Position numbers and translations under genes: made by a program. From contig NZ_JAXIWG010000003.1 in the NCBI RefSeq assembly GCF_034652275.1, positions 62,001-126,000 of the forward strand: DNA of 64,000 nt, read 5' to 3'. Under the pieces are notes generated by a model. That model made no database searches. It had not been told where the DNA came from and saw nothing but the letters and a program-made list of their open reading frames with translations. Below are positions 50,901-60,073 of this stretch, piece after piece. The first letter of the stretch is position 1, and each line of letters begins with the position of its first letter. This stretch comes from Yoonia sp034652275. Its GTDB lineage: Bacteria > Pseudomonadota > Alphaproteobacteria > Rhodobacterales > Rhodobacteraceae.

Positions 50901-52957
50901 TCCTGTCAGAACCGTTCGAAGAAGCCGTCCAACTTGGCGCCGGCCGCGCGCTGGTGTCGCGCAGTTACGGACCTTTTCAGGGGGCCGTGACCATGCCGCC
51001 AACATTGCGCGGCTTTGGCGACCTGACGGGTTCGGGTCCGGCATTGCCGCTTTCCGAACCAGCCCCACCCATTGGCCGGATCGACGTGCTGCCCAGTGGT
51101 GTCTTTGCGATGCTGGATGTCGCGCCCGGGCAGATGCTACAGGACGCAATGCAAAGTCTGCTGGTCGCGCCGCTGGACATGATGGTGCAGGCACAATGCG
51201 CGACGCAGCCGACAGTGATCCACGATGACGGGCTGATCGCGGAACGAGACCTGCGGATCGGCCAGCGGGCCGATATCAACGCCTTGTTCGAAACCACAGC
51301 CTATCGCATCTGCGAACAGTCCGGACCACTCTTGTTTTGTGATGATTTTCAGGCACCTCTCGGGACTTCGCCGCACGCGCCCGCGCACAGCTTCTTGGGC
51401 ACTATAGAGGTTGGACCGCAAGGTACCTTTGCGCTTGGCTCTGACAACCCGGCCGTTCCTGCGCGTGTCTACCGCAGTTGCCTTGCGCCGGTCGATCTGG
51501 CCGGTGCGGACCAGCCGGCGGGCGATGGCCGGACGCGGTTGCAACATATGCTGGACCGCGAGGACCAGCCGGCCCGGTCCGGCGCGCTTGCGCCAGCGCA
51601 AGACCCTCTTGGTGGGGACGGCCTGATCGATTTTGCGCGGTTGCAGGGGATCTGGGGTGAAACGCAGGGCGGTATTCCGGGATTGTCCTGTCAGACTTCG
51701 CCCATTGTGATCCGCGCGGATGGCCGGATCGGTGTGTGGGACGGTGACGGCAACGGCGGACTGGCCCTGATCGCCCGCTTTTCCTGCACACCCACAGGCG
51801 GCTGCGACGTGCTGGCGACCAACCTACCGCCCGAGAGAATGCCGCAGGCGGTGACGCTGGCAGATGCGGGAACGATGCTTGATCTGTGCGGTGACGGCAA
51901 TTGTACGCGCCTTGCCAGCTGCCCTCTTGCGGCTTTGCCAGACAATCTCGAACCATACTTGCTGGCCGAACTGGACGCCGCCGACCAAGGTGCGACACCC
52001 GTAGCAGAAACGGCAGCGACACGCTTGCCGCCCGGTATCTGGCTGGCGGATTTCGAGACCGAGGGTCAGGGGATCACGCCCGGTAGCGCCGCGTTCGTCG
52101 AAGCCTGTTTCGATACACCTTCTGTGTCCTATCCTGACGGCTCGATTATCAGTCTTGAATTGCGTGAAGAAGCGAACGGGCCGGTCTATTCCGTCATTGC
52201 CGCCGAAACCTGCGCCGCGTCGGGTGATGCGCGCTGGCCGCTGACCTGCACGCTGGAGGATGCCAATGTGGGGGACCCTGCCGCCGCCGTGTTCGAGGTG
52301 CCGACCCAGCTATACAGCCGCAGCGCCGACACCTTCCGGCAGGTGGGCGACTATGGCGGCGGCTATGTGCAGTCGTTTTTCTGGCGCGCCTGCCAGCAGG
52401 GGGCAGGCATGAGGATCGATCTCGACACACATCCTTTGGGTCCGCTTCTGGCATCCACGCTGCGGGAACTGAACCAAGGCATTGCCCCCACCGTTATTCC
52501 TTCGCCGGACCCCGTACAAGGCGGCCAGCTCGCGCCGCCCCCCGACATGCGGCTTGCCTTGGCCGGTCTATGGTTTCCGCGGCTTGACGGGCGCGAGCTG
52601 TCGGCATGGTCAGACGCCGAAAAGCGGCACGCCTGCCGCACCACGCCCGGCTATATGCACGAGGATGGCCTGTTCGTCGCCTTCGAGACAAAGGCAGGCG
52701 ATTATAGCCCCACGCCGAATGCCCATTTGCGCTGCGGGACCGATCTGACTTGCGACTTTTATCCGGGCGCGCCTTCGGCGGGGCTGGCGGCGACGTTGGT
52801 CGGCAATATCGCGCTATTGCCTGATGGCGATGGCCGGATCTGTCTGGATGGCATCTGTGTCGGACTGTCGCGCTGCGCCATTCCCGATTGGACGGCACAG
52901 GACAGGGCGATCGGGCTTGACCGCGAATGGGAAGCGACCGTGCTGGGGCGGAACTGA
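47957..52957 (+). CDS. Giant exported VWA-domain protein (1666 residues)
   Basis: A signal peptide (ACLAGAPAQAQ) is followed by a von Willebrand A domain, residues 27-215, with an intact metal site: DGSGSM at 34-39, T in GMTPIVDS and D in LLTDGIETC. A Pro-rich linker follows near 220. Two copies of a 90-residue unit lie at about 570-660 and 730-820 (GTWDVET...QDGRRVWGE...DGLTMRGT and GAWNTER...QDGRRIWGE...DGLLMRGT). The rest is rich in cysteine pairs and has no known family. GGAAGG precedes the ATG. Convergent with the metzincin gene. Likely a periplasmic or surface adhesion/scaffold protein. Confidence 0.8.
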   Translation: MLLSRIRCIAVVFACLAGAPAQAQDAPSVMVVLDGSGSMWGQIEGRTKIELAREALSGVLSEAGAEMQIGLMAYGHRRKGQCDDIQTLVPMGAAADTVQEILDQAYALRPKGMTPIVDSVMAAAQEMAFTEQTATVVLLTDGIETCGGDPCALGRMLAAEGIDFTAHVVGFDMTDAEQRQVACLATETGGVFVAADDAQGLGQALRDTILRDTAGPAVVVTPPPPPAPEPQATARMVEFYIRDAVGAAVLQANAFRDIRFAALDEGGAVPAAVALRLGDKPWTLDGAFLPGRYEIQLDRIDSRNNLIRVALIFEVPEGTGSHQVDLVIAARLRLTAMAHAGLPMPAGTGNLPSATYGSASGRAVFRIHPIIGGAIDPSVDYGGVNSLDIALPPGNYFIRGELAQTFAREKLVDIPAGEIVDLAFDFAAGRVFVAMTDMQSVQVPRQIASFFDGMRRDWFMYGGGGPQNGNWTPFYLPQGTWRIEARNDQRQENAVAVATVPGPGQDVTVTLRDGDTLSEARIAELSDAATGNCHAVGPQGRICYVETVSPARIARELPSAAFGGDALAPRFTGTWDVETSMMTLVQDGRRVWGEVRPLANQSVRRLYGEVAADGLTMRGTITGTGIFEFRLSPDGLGFSGGGAHFGGGDTGTRVSLSLNNTRYAARKLSAAPPPLSVADGSEADLHPAFQGAAVAAFEDFMAPVRTPAPAGTAGDLDAMQSMSPFVTFGGAWNTERGFIQFQQDGRRIWGERDQGVLEGELSPDGLLMRGTWTNTNGRWGLFEFVLDPLMHSFSGRWGYAVDPALAGGAWTGDRASWLAAQPQRATRDGTRNPDASGPDFAAFMTAVRAPDLVPAAEPAEPTQPQAMAPDGAFVPQVRYDYTHADGRAAISFVFGPPESMPGQFDSYTRGFALMHPGWCGGTECSEPEVYPIGGPTLEEVPNAFDRLTKGGVFPALDLFAQGIAVFEGDANTGPDLQVFVHILSEPFEEAVQLGAGRALVSRSYGPFQGAVTMPPTLRGFGDLTGSGPALPLSEPAPPIGRIDVLPSGVFAMLDVAPGQMLQDAMQSLLVAPLDMMVQAQCATQPTVIHDDGLIAERDLRIGQRADINALFETTAYRICEQSGPLLFCDDFQAPLGTSPHAPAHSFLGTIEVGPQGTFALGSDNPAVPARVYRSCLAPVDLAGADQPAGDGRTRLQHMLDREDQPARSGALAPAQDPLGGDGLIDFARLQGIWGETQGGIPGLSCQTSPIVIRADGRIGVWDGDGNGGLALIARFSCTPTGGCDVLATNLPPERMPQAVTLADAGTMLDLCGDGNCTRLASCPLAALPDNLEPYLLAELDAADQGATPVAETAATRLPPGIWLADFETEGQGITPGSAAFVEACFDTPSVSYPDGSIISLELREEANGPVYSVIAAETCAASGDARWPLTCTLEDANVGDPAAAVFEVPTQLYSRSADTFRQVGDYGGGYVQSFFWRACQQGAGMRIDLDTHPLGPLLASTLRELNQGIAPTVIPSPDPVQGGQLAPPPDMRLALAGLWFPRLDGRELSAWSDAEKRHACRTTPGYMHEDGLFVAFETKAGDYSPTPNAHLRCGTDLTCDFYPGAPSAGLAATLVGNIALLPDGDGRICLDGICVGLSRCAIPDWTAQDRAIGLDREWEATVLGRN

Positions 52958-53034
52958 CAGGACGTCACGGACCATGTCGCGCCGGTCGGGGATGCGTCGA
53001 TTGTCTGGGGCGTGCGAGGGTCGCAAATGCGAGG

Positions 53035-56000
53035 TCAGTCGGGCAGTTGAAAACTGCCGCTGACTGACCTGTTGCCCCATCGGGCGCTGAAACTTGCATG
53101 CAGGCCCTGATGATCCCGCATGATTTGCACCACACCATCCGCGTTCTCAGGGCCGCCATAGCGCAACACCAGATCACGGCGGCTTTGGCCTTGCGCGACA
53201 GATACCAGACCGGACACCGCGTCTTGTGCCGTTTCGATCAGAACACCCAGACCGTTAAATTGCAAAAGATAGCCTGTCTCCGTCATGCTGACTTGTCCAA
53301 GAAGGGTCTGATCGGCACCACCACCGGTCAGGGTCAGCCGCGCCTCGTTCACCATGACTTGCGCGCAATCTTCGCCGCCTGTTGCGAAAGTCCAGTCCAC
53401 CCGCCCTGACAGCGCTGTTCCGATCACATCGCGCAGGACACCCTCCGCGACCACCGGATAGCTGGCACAGGTCGGCAGGTCGGCAGACGCGGTCAGAACC
53501 AACTGGTCGTCAAGGACGGTGGCAAAAAGCGCAATCGGTCCCTCTGCAGTCAGCAGGCTGAAGGACGGCAGATCCTCTGACAGGGGGCGGTTGAACGTCA
53601 CGATCATTTCCGGGTTGCCACTATCGGACATCAGCGTCTCGCTGACCCGCAGAACGGATGGCAGAGTGACCGGTACGATCGACTGCCAGCGTCCTGCCAC
53701 CGTTTCCAGTGTCACGATCAAATCACCAGTCCCAACCAGCCCGGCAGCGGCTGTATCGATCACGGCCCCGTGGTGTGATGCCATGCCCAAAGGCACCGGT
53801 GTCATCTGTCCGGCAGGCAGAAAGGCAAGTTCCGGCGCTTGTGGCAAACCCGTATCCCATGCCAGCGTCAGCAGACCGCGCGGATCTATCGCCTGCGTGA
53901 TCTGGATCGGCTCTTCCGGCAAGGTTGCAATGTCGAGCGAGGTCACCAATTCACCCTCATGATCCAGCAGCGCGATCCTGCGCAGCGTCCTGCGCTCTGC
54001 GTCATCCAGTGGCAGGAACAGGTCCAGATCAACAGCGACAAGTCGGTCCCCCTGCGTTGCCATCGCGCGCGCAAAGGAAGGCGCTGCAAATGGCACATCC
54101 CTATCGGCGCGATCCGCAAAAGACAGTCGCATCACCCCCACCGGCACACCCGTCGAAAGGTCCGTCGCTCTCTGTGTGCCCGCGCCGATGATGCGAAACG
54201 CCAATGGCAAGGCGGTCTCTTCTGTTTGCAACAGAACGAGCGACAGCGCGATCCCGTCGGCCTCTGGTTCGTCCAGCAGCGGCAAGCGCTGCGTCAGACG
54301 TGGCACGGATGGCAGCTCATCATCCTCGAACATGCTGATTTCGCGCGGATATGATAAGCGGTTCTGGATCTCGGCATACGGCAGCCGTTCCCAGCGATGC
54401 GAATAGACCTGCTCTGGTCCGAACACCGAGCCGCCGATCCCGTAGATGCTGTCCATCAACTGCGTGAACTGCGACGTCGGCATGAAGGCGACTGTCTCTC
54501 CGATGACATTGGGAAACATGACTGGTGCCAGAAAGCGCGGGTTGTCCGCATTGCCCGTTTCAGAGCTTTTCATCGCACCGTCGCGGCCTGACAAAGCCAT
54601 CAAGATGCCGTCGATATCGGGAAACACCCCGCCGACCCGGGTGTAGGCCATGAAATCAAAATCATCACTCTGGCGGAGTGGCAGGTGGTTCAGTCCAAAA
54701 CTATGCGCAATTTCATGCGTCAGTGCTTGCCCGTCTGTTGCAATCGGACTCACCCTGCCGACTGTCCGCTTCTCTGAATCGATCAGGCGCGCGGACACTT
54801 CGATCTGGCGCCGGCCCGGTGCGGAGCTGTCCCGCACCTTGCCGAATGTTGGCGGTGCCATCAGAAAACAGACTTGATGCGACGACTGGCAATACCTGTC
54901 GCCGAACGCCGCTGCTGCCATCGGGACGGTCATGTCGCGATGAAAGAAAGACGCCCTGCATTCTGGTTGGATCACATTGCGCCCGGGGTTGCTGCGGCTG
55001 TCGTCGCATCCGTTGATCCAGTCTTCGCGCTGCAACTTTGCGAAGTCGTCTTCGTCCGCCTCCGAGAAGCTGACGCCAAGTTCCTCCGGAGTAAAACCGC
55101 CGACATAACGGACAGTGACAGAGTTGATGGGCATCACCTGCCAGGCATAGCGACGCACACTGTTGAAGTTCTGCCGCCAGACCGCCATGTCGCCCTGCCA
55201 GCCCGCATCGGCGTAATCGTCGAACTCGACAAAGCCGACGATCAGTTCCAGATTGGCGGGCTGCTGTTCCAGAAACCGCACTGCGTGATCGACCGTGATC
55301 TCGGGCACATCATCGGGGTCGGCATCCAGACTGCGCCAATAGACCTGCGGCTTGACGGTGACAGTCACGCTGCCGATCGGATCTGCGGGACGCCAGTTGA
55401 AGAAATTCACCGTATGGCGCCCCATGCGCCGGTCGGTCTGCGTATAGTGATGGTCCGGCCGCAAGACCGTGTCGCGCGGCGGATAAAGTAACTCGTCCTG
55501 CTTTCCTGTCTCTGTCACCTCGACCGACATGCACAGGGCATTATTGACATAGGGCACGTTGTCCCCATAGCCGGGCCAGTCAAACCAGAGGCGCAGCGCC
55601 GTGGGCCGGTTGCGCAGCAATCTTTCGTCGCGCACGATCTGGTAAACACCGGCGCGGAACCTGTCCTCAATCCGCGTCAATGCCGGATTTTGCGACACCG
55701 GAGACACATGGAACCGCAGGACGGTGGTGAAATCTTCTTCGTCCGGCGGGCCTGGCACGATCAGGCTGACGGCGGGTGGTGCATCAAGGATGGCACCGGT
55801 TGCGCTTTTGATGCCGTTCTCTCCGCTTTTGACATCGAGCCAGTACAGACTGCCTGCAATCAGGGTTTCGGTCGGCTGCACCCGGATATGCCCGTTCTCC
55901 ACCTGTGTAAACGTGAGCGGTATCGTCCAGACGCCCCCATTCCAGACGTTCACACGCAGGCGGATCAGGTCGGACAGCCTTTTCTCGTCAACCTCGCGGT

Positions 56001-57042
56001 TGAAGAAAAGATCGAAGGTCGGTTCTTCCGGCTCGACAAGCAGGCAGGATGACGTTGTGGGCAGGGCGGAAACAAAGGCAAAATCATCCGTGACGTTGAA
56101 ACGCAGTTGGACGGTGTAGCCCTTGCAATCCGCGCGTTGATATTGGCCGCTATAGATGGCGCTGAACGTATAGGGCGTAGGGTCAAGAATCATCAGGCTG
56201 CCGCTGCCTCCGGCGCTGGCGATACAAGTGCCGAGTGTAGCATCGGCCTGTTGCGCCATGCCGCGCAGAAAACCGGCGCAGGCACTATCGACTTGCCGGT
56301 CACTGCCGTTGGCTGCGGCGATCTGCGGCGCGCATTCCTGCAATCTTGCAAGGGACTCTGGCGCAAGACCCAGGGAGCCAGCATAGTCGCGCTGCATGGC
56401 CACCAGCATGATGCAGGCCGGCGGCATCGGCACATCAGGATTCAAGGCCTGTACGCCCAGATCCTCGATTGCATAGACACAGGCGGCGTTCTGGCGCTGG
56501 ATACGCGCGATGATTGCAGGCTCGGCAAGAGCGGGGTCTGCGAGCGGGCCGGGCCCGCAAGCCGCATTGATGAAACCGTCACCTGTGACAAACGGGGCCG
56601 GTTCGTCGCCCATGGCGGTTTCGACAAAATGCGCAATCTGCACGGCAGCGTCGCCGGATTGCAGATAGGCCGCGTCAAGCCCGGCCTCCACGACACCGAA
56701 GGCCACCTGCCAGCTGTCATTGCCCGTCCGCGTGCGGTCAAAGCGCAAGGTCACATAACAGGTGACGTCGTGATTTCCCCAATCGCCAGAGACGCTGACC
56801 TGCACAGGTACATGATTGAGGGTAATCCATTCCGTATCGCCAAACCGGATGGTTGTGCTTTTTGCATCACGGTTGCCGGTCGCCAATGTTACCAGTTCCT
56901 CGACTGCGGCGGCCCGTCTGGGGCCAGAGGCGCGCGAAAGGCGCTCCGTCGCGTCGATCACCACATGGTCAGGCTGCGCCTGTGCGCGGATTGCAGACGG
57001 CGAGACGGTCAGCCAGATCAGCGCAAGCAGAAGACGGAACAT
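53035..57042 (-). CDS. Large exported metzincin-type metalloprotease (1335 residues)
   Basis: A signal peptide (FRLLLALIWLTVSPSAIRA) precedes a long region with paired cysteines and a Big_5-like Ig domain near residues 340-430 (FDLFFNREVDEKRL). The zinc site HEIAHSFGLNH at 776-786 fits HExxHxxGxxH, and DFMAY at 796-800 fits a Met-turn, both marks of metzincins. The C-terminal third has Ig-like motifs (MIVTFNRPLSED) and a DWTFATGG segment. No family could be named. It follows the 364-residue gene by 11 bp, so they form one operon. Confidence 0.78.
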   Translation of the reverse strand: MFRLLLALIWLTVSPSAIRAQAQPDHVVIDATERLSRASGPRRAAAVEELVTLATGNRDAKSTTIRFGDTEWITLNHVPVQVSVSGDWGNHDVTCYVTLRFDRTRTGNDSWQVAFGVVEAGLDAAYLQSGDAAVQIAHFVETAMGDEPAPFVTGDGFINAACGPGPLADPALAEPAIIARIQRQNAACVYAIEDLGVQALNPDVPMPPACIMLVAMQRDYAGSLGLAPESLARLQECAPQIAAANGSDRQVDSACAGFLRGMAQQADATLGTCIASAGGSGSLMILDPTPYTFSAIYSGQYQRADCKGYTVQLRFNVTDDFAFVSALPTTSSCLLVEPEEPTFDLFFNREVDEKRLSDLIRLRVNVWNGGVWTIPLTFTQVENGHIRVQPTETLIAGSLYWLDVKSGENGIKSATGAILDAPPAVSLIVPGPPDEEDFTTVLRFHVSPVSQNPALTRIEDRFRAGVYQIVRDERLLRNRPTALRLWFDWPGYGDNVPYVNNALCMSVEVTETGKQDELLYPPRDTVLRPDHHYTQTDRRMGRHTVNFFNWRPADPIGSVTVTVKPQVYWRSLDADPDDVPEITVDHAVRFLEQQPANLELIVGFVEFDDYADAGWQGDMAVWRQNFNSVRRYAWQVMPINSVTVRYVGGFTPEELGVSFSEADEDDFAKLQREDWINGCDDSRSNPGRNVIQPECRASFFHRDMTVPMAAAAFGDRYCQSSHQVCFLMAPPTFGKVRDSSAPGRRQIEVSARLIDSEKRTVGRVSPIATDGQALTHEIAHSFGLNHLPLRQSDDFDFMAYTRVGGVFPDIDGILMALSGRDGAMKSSETGNADNPRFLAPVMFPNVIGETVAFMPTSQFTQLMDSIYGIGGSVFGPEQVYSHRWERLPYAEIQNRLSYPREISMFEDDELPSVPRLTQRLPLLDEPEADGIALSLVLLQTEETALPLAFRIIGAGTQRATDLSTGVPVGVMRLSFADRADRDVPFAAPSFARAMATQGDRLVAVDLDLFLPLDDAERRTLRRIALLDHEGELVTSLDIATLPEEPIQITQAIDPRGLLTLAWDTGLPQAPELAFLPAGQMTPVPLGMASHHGAVIDTAAAGLVGTGDLIVTLETVAGRWQSIVPVTLPSVLRVSETLMSDSGNPEMIVTFNRPLSEDLPSFSLLTAEGPIALFATVLDDQLVLTASADLPTCASYPVVAEGVLRDVIGTALSGRVDWTFATGGEDCAQVMVNEARLTLTGGGADQTLLGQVSMTETGYLLQFNGLGVLIETAQDAVSGLVSVAQGQSRRDLVLRYGGPENADGVVQIMRDHQGLHASFSARWGNRSVSGSFQLPD

Positions 57043-57053
57043 GTCGATCAGCC

Positions 57054-58148
57054 TCAGAACAGTTTGGGCAGGCGCGTCATGTCACCCGACAGGACGCGGT
57101 CGATGGTGAACCCGCCCGATATCGCGATGGCATCCGGGCTTTTGTCCATGTCCGGCAGGCCGAGACTATCGAGAAAAGTTGAACCGGCGCTTTCTTGTGC
57201 TGCCTTGGGTGCCATCCCGAAAACCGCGCCCGAAAACTGTCCTGTGACCCGATAGGCCCCGTCAGGCTGCGATGCGATTTCCGTGACCGTCAGGCCAAAC
57301 GGTGCCGACGCCATGTCGGAGGTGTCCCAACTCCGGCTTTCGGCAAGAAAAGGCGGACCATCGGCCCCAAAAAGATGGGCCTCCATGATTTCCATCGGGC
57401 AAGGGCAGGTTATTGCTCCGGGATCTGTCGGGCCCGGAGAGCGGCCGAGCATCAATGCTTCCAGACGACGGTTCATTTCCGCAGGGTCGAGGGAGGGATC
57501 GGATACGATCGCCGCCATCTGCGCCTCTATCGCGCGGGCATCGCGCAGATTCGGGGCCGGCAGCCTGAAGTTCACAAGGAACACCCCGTCGCGCGGGGGC
57601 AAACGGCTTTCGAAGGCTGCAAGTTGCGCACGCGCGGCGGTCTCGGCAGCCAGCCGGTCAGGGTCGGTTTTGCCAGCCCTGCCAAACTGCAGATACCCTT
57701 GAATGACGGATTGCGACGGCGACAGGCTCACCATCGCCCCCGCCAGAGGGTCGCCATCGACGGACAAGACCCGCTGGGCGTCGATCGCATCAAGAATATC
57801 CTCACCGCACAGCTGTTGGCGCAATTCCGTCACCCAGCCTTCTGGATAGGCGGTGATCGACCATATCTGATAGGGTCCGCCCGCTGCATTTTCGCCCGAC
57901 AGGACGGCAGCCGAGGATATGCTTTCCGCACCGTCGAACAACAGGTCATCGACCGTGACGGCAATGAAAACCAGCCGGTCCGTGCGGTCGTCGAGCGTGA
58001 TCCACATCTCGCCTGTTTCGACAACTTCGACCGGGGTCAGGCATGCAGCCGATTGTGCGATGGCGGGCGCAACATGACCCGCAGCGAAAAGCGGACTCAG
58101 GGTGATTGCAGTGACCCACGGGCGACACATAGCGAAAGGACTGGGCAT
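57054..58148 (-). CDS. Exported protein of unknown function upstream of the metzincin
   Basis: The 364-residue protein has a signal peptide (ITLSPLFAAGHVAPAIAQ) and a mature part with cysteines and a CPCPMEIMEAH motif. Near the C terminus it reads ESRSWDTSDMASAPFGLTV. No known domain was recognised. The ATG at 58148 is chosen because it opens the signal peptide; longer frames extend into the divergent promoter. Palindrome copy 2 lies 69 bp upstream. It may be a cofactor or inhibitor of the protease encoded next. Confidence 0.65.
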   Translation of the reverse strand: MPSPFAMCRPWVTAITLSPLFAAGHVAPAIAQSAACLTPVEVVETGEMWITLDDRTDRLVFIAVTVDDLLFDGAESISSAAVLSGENAAGGPYQIWSITAYPEGWVTELRQQLCGEDILDAIDAQRVLSVDGDPLAGAMVSLSPSQSVIQGYLQFGRAGKTDPDRLAAETAARAQLAAFESRLPPRDGVFLVNFRLPAPNLRDARAIEAQMAAIVSDPSLDPAEMNRRLEALMLGRSPGPTDPGAITCPCPMEIMEAHLFGADGPPFLAESRSWDTSDMASAPFGLTVTEIASQPDGAYRVTGQFSGAVFGMAPKAAQESAGSTFLDSLGLPDMDKSPDAIAISGGFTIDRVLSGDMTRLPKLF

Positions 58149-58217
58149 GGTGATCCGACGTTCTCCAAAAGCGCGGGGTATGTCCCCAAGGCTAGATTGG
58201 CGGCACCGGTCGTCGCA

Positions 58218-58233
58218 TCCCCCATTTGAGGGA
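58218..58233 (-). promoter_or_regulatory. 16-bp palindrome, copy 2
   Basis: Read on the minus strand it is TCCCTCAAATGGGGGA, identical to copy 1. On that strand CTAGCCTTG follows at 58195-58187, 22 bp on, against 21 bp at copy 1. It lies 69 bp before the 364-residue gene and 64 bp before the divergent gene. Confidence 0.65.
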
Positions 58234-58297
58234 CGCGGACTCCCAGCTTGGCAATCACTCTGGTTTTTGCACGACAGTTTGCGACAGGATTGCCCCC

Positions 58298-59128
58298 ATG
58301 GTGCTTGATATCTTTCTTTACACGTCGATTGGCCTTCTGGTGGGTGCGGGCATTCTGGTGCCGATCCGGGAAAAGTCCCGGCGCCGGAAACGGCAGAACG
58401 CGCTGGTCGCCGATGTCGCCGCGGCAGGCGGCCTGACCATCGTAACCGACTTCGGATACAGAAAAGACCACGAGGCTTGGGTTTTGCGTTGTCGCAATGC
58501 GGGGCTGCAGGTGGAATTTGTGCCAAGCCGGTCTGCATCAAGGCGCCGCTATGATGTATCCGACGGTACCGTGGCCATCCATCTGCCGCAACTGCGCTTT
58601 AGCGGCGGGCTGCTGGTCGTTTTCCCCCGGCTCGCAGATCGTATGGGCGAGGCGCTGCAGACCATTGCCGGGGCGCTGGACAACCCTGTCGGCGCGCGGA
58701 TTGCACGTGATCTGGTCGGGCTGGACATCGGCCACCAGATTGGCAGTTTGCGCGACTGTTCCGGTCCAGACGCTCCTGACGTCACAATCCTGTCAGTGGT
58801 CGATCCGCGGCCGTTCTTTGACATTCCGGCACTTGCGCAATGCGTCGGCGCTTTGCCTTGGCGTGAAAAGTCGACACCTGTGCCGTGCCTTGTCGTGTCC
58901 GAAAGCGGAAGCATCATCAAGACCGCGGGCTTTGCATGGGAACTGGACGTCATCCTGCAATTGATCGGCACTGCGCGCGCTGGCACGAAACGGAGCAGTC
59001 GCGGGCCGGATGCCTGGCGATTTGGCGTCAACCGTCACCTGAGGCGGGTGGCGAGCGCGCAAAAAGCCAAGATCGCGCAAGGCAACAAGACTTGGAGTCA
59101 GGGCGGCAACCAGCAGAACCTTCCGTAA
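58298..59128 (+). CDS. Membrane-anchored protein of unknown function
   Basis: The 276-residue protein has one N-terminal hydrophobic helix (DIFLYTSIGLLVGAGILVPI), a basic stretch REKSRRRKRQ and a soluble remainder. The topology rules suggest N terminus out, C-terminal domain in the cytoplasm. No family was recognised. ATG 58298 has AGGAT 8-9 nt upstream. It is divergent from the metzincin operon around palindrome copy 2, so it may be a co-regulated cytoplasmic partner. Confidence 0.6.
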   Translation: MVLDIFLYTSIGLLVGAGILVPIREKSRRRKRQNALVADVAAAGGLTIVTDFGYRKDHEAWVLRCRNAGLQVEFVPSRSASRRRYDVSDGTVAIHLPQLRFSGGLLVVFPRLADRMGEALQTIAGALDNPVGARIARDLVGLDIGHQIGSLRDCSGPDAPDVTILSVVDPRPFFDIPALAQCVGALPWREKSTPVPCLVVSESGSIIKTAGFAWELDVILQLIGTARAGTKRSSRGPDAWRFGVNRHLRRVASAQKAKIAQGNKTWSQGGNQQNLP

Positions 59129-59443
59129 AGCGGCGCCCCTCATGCGACAGGGTTGGCGCGCGCCGTCTGCCAGAGGTGTTGCGAGACCAGCGCCAGCGCC
59201 GGATAGAAACGCACAAGCCCGATAAACGTGCCAGCCCCGCAGCTCCCGACACCGTCATACCTGACAGCAAAGCGACCGTGCGGCTGGCAAGGATGCCGAA
59301 CAACACCAGCCTACGCCAGAATTGCCGGCACAGGATCGCCGCGTGCGGCATGCCTTGTGGCATCCCCCAAATGCGGGATGCGGCGCAGGCCGGTCACCTG
59401 TCTGTTCGACTTTGACAGGTGCAAAAGCAACGAAGGGATACCG
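59129..59443. other. 315-bp gap with palindrome copy 3 and a possible gene remnant
   Basis: No intact gene was seen. On the minus strand a frame ending at 59140 reads GAGTFIGLVRFYPALALVSQ with a coding look, and an upstream frame reads ILASRTVALLSGM; they would need a frameshift to join. This could be a decayed membrane-protein gene, but it is too short to name. Palindrome copy 3 lies at 59363-59378. Confidence 0.3.
59363..59378 (+). promoter_or_regulatory. 16-bp palindrome, copy 3
   Basis: TCCCCCAAATGCGGGA differs from copies 1 and 2 at the two symmetric positions 5 and 12 only, which keeps the outer TCCC/GGGA and central CAAATG. It lies 65 bp before the next start codon. Confidence 0.6.
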
Positions 59444-60073
59444 ATGATAAAGCGATACATGCCGGCACTTGGCGTGACACTGGCAGCGGGCAGTCTGTTG
59501 ATGCTGGCGCTCTTCGGACTGAAATCGCCACCTGCGGAAGCGGCCGATGGACTGCAGGTCCGTCTGGTCTTTGGGCCAGAACAGGACGACGTCACCGATC
59601 AGGTAGACTGGTTCGCGTCCCGCACGGGGCTTGTCGCGGCGGAACGGCGCAGTTCTGTTACGAATGCCCTGACCGGATACGACTTTGCCGAACGGATCAG
59701 AGGCGAGGAAAACTATCTGGGTCCGGTGTCCGGCGATCTGGGGCTGGAATTGCAGATTGGTCCCGTCATGCTGTTTTTCCGCGCCGACGTGACCGCCGAC
59801 ATGACCGAGCTGACCCTGCCGCTGGATGATTACGCAAGGATCGTGCTGGCATCGGACAGTATGACGGCTGATGATATCGTTTCGGTCAGCTTCGCCAATG
59901 AAACAACGGTGATCGACGTGCAATCGGCGTGGCTTCAGGCGCAGGGACCCTATTACCTGCCACCTGCGACCTACCGCATCGATGTACGCCGCGCGGATGG
60001 TGGCACCGGCGAACGCCATGACCTCGCTGTCGCCGCTGGCGATGATGTCGTCATCACCCTCGGAATGAACTAG
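59444..60073 (+). CDS. Exported protein of unknown function
   Basis: The 209-residue protein has a signal or anchor segment (MPALGVTLAAGSLLMLALFGL) and a mature part that is acidic and beta-rich, with DGLQVRLVFGPEQDDVTDQV near its start and YYLPPATYRIDVRRADGG near its end, shown as YYLPPATYRIDVRR. This looks like a small Ig-like or CARDB-type beta-sandwich, but no family was identified. AAGGGA lies 6 nt before the ATG. Its palindrome groups it with the VWA and metzincin genes. Confidence 0.65.
   Translation: MIKRYMPALGVTLAAGSLLMLALFGLKSPPAEAADGLQVRLVFGPEQDDVTDQVDWFASRTGLVAAERRSSVTNALTGYDFAERIRGEENYLGPVSGDLGLELQIGPVMLFFRADVTADMTELTLPLDDYARIVLASDSMTADDIVSVSFANETTVIDVQSAWLQAQGPYYLPPATYRIDVRRADGGTGERHDLAVAAGDDVVITLGMN

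Noticed and set aside
59140..59362. Possible gene on the minus strand between two exported-protein genes
   Set aside because: Two short frames would need a frameshift to join and neither could be assigned to a family; kept only as a note on the gap.
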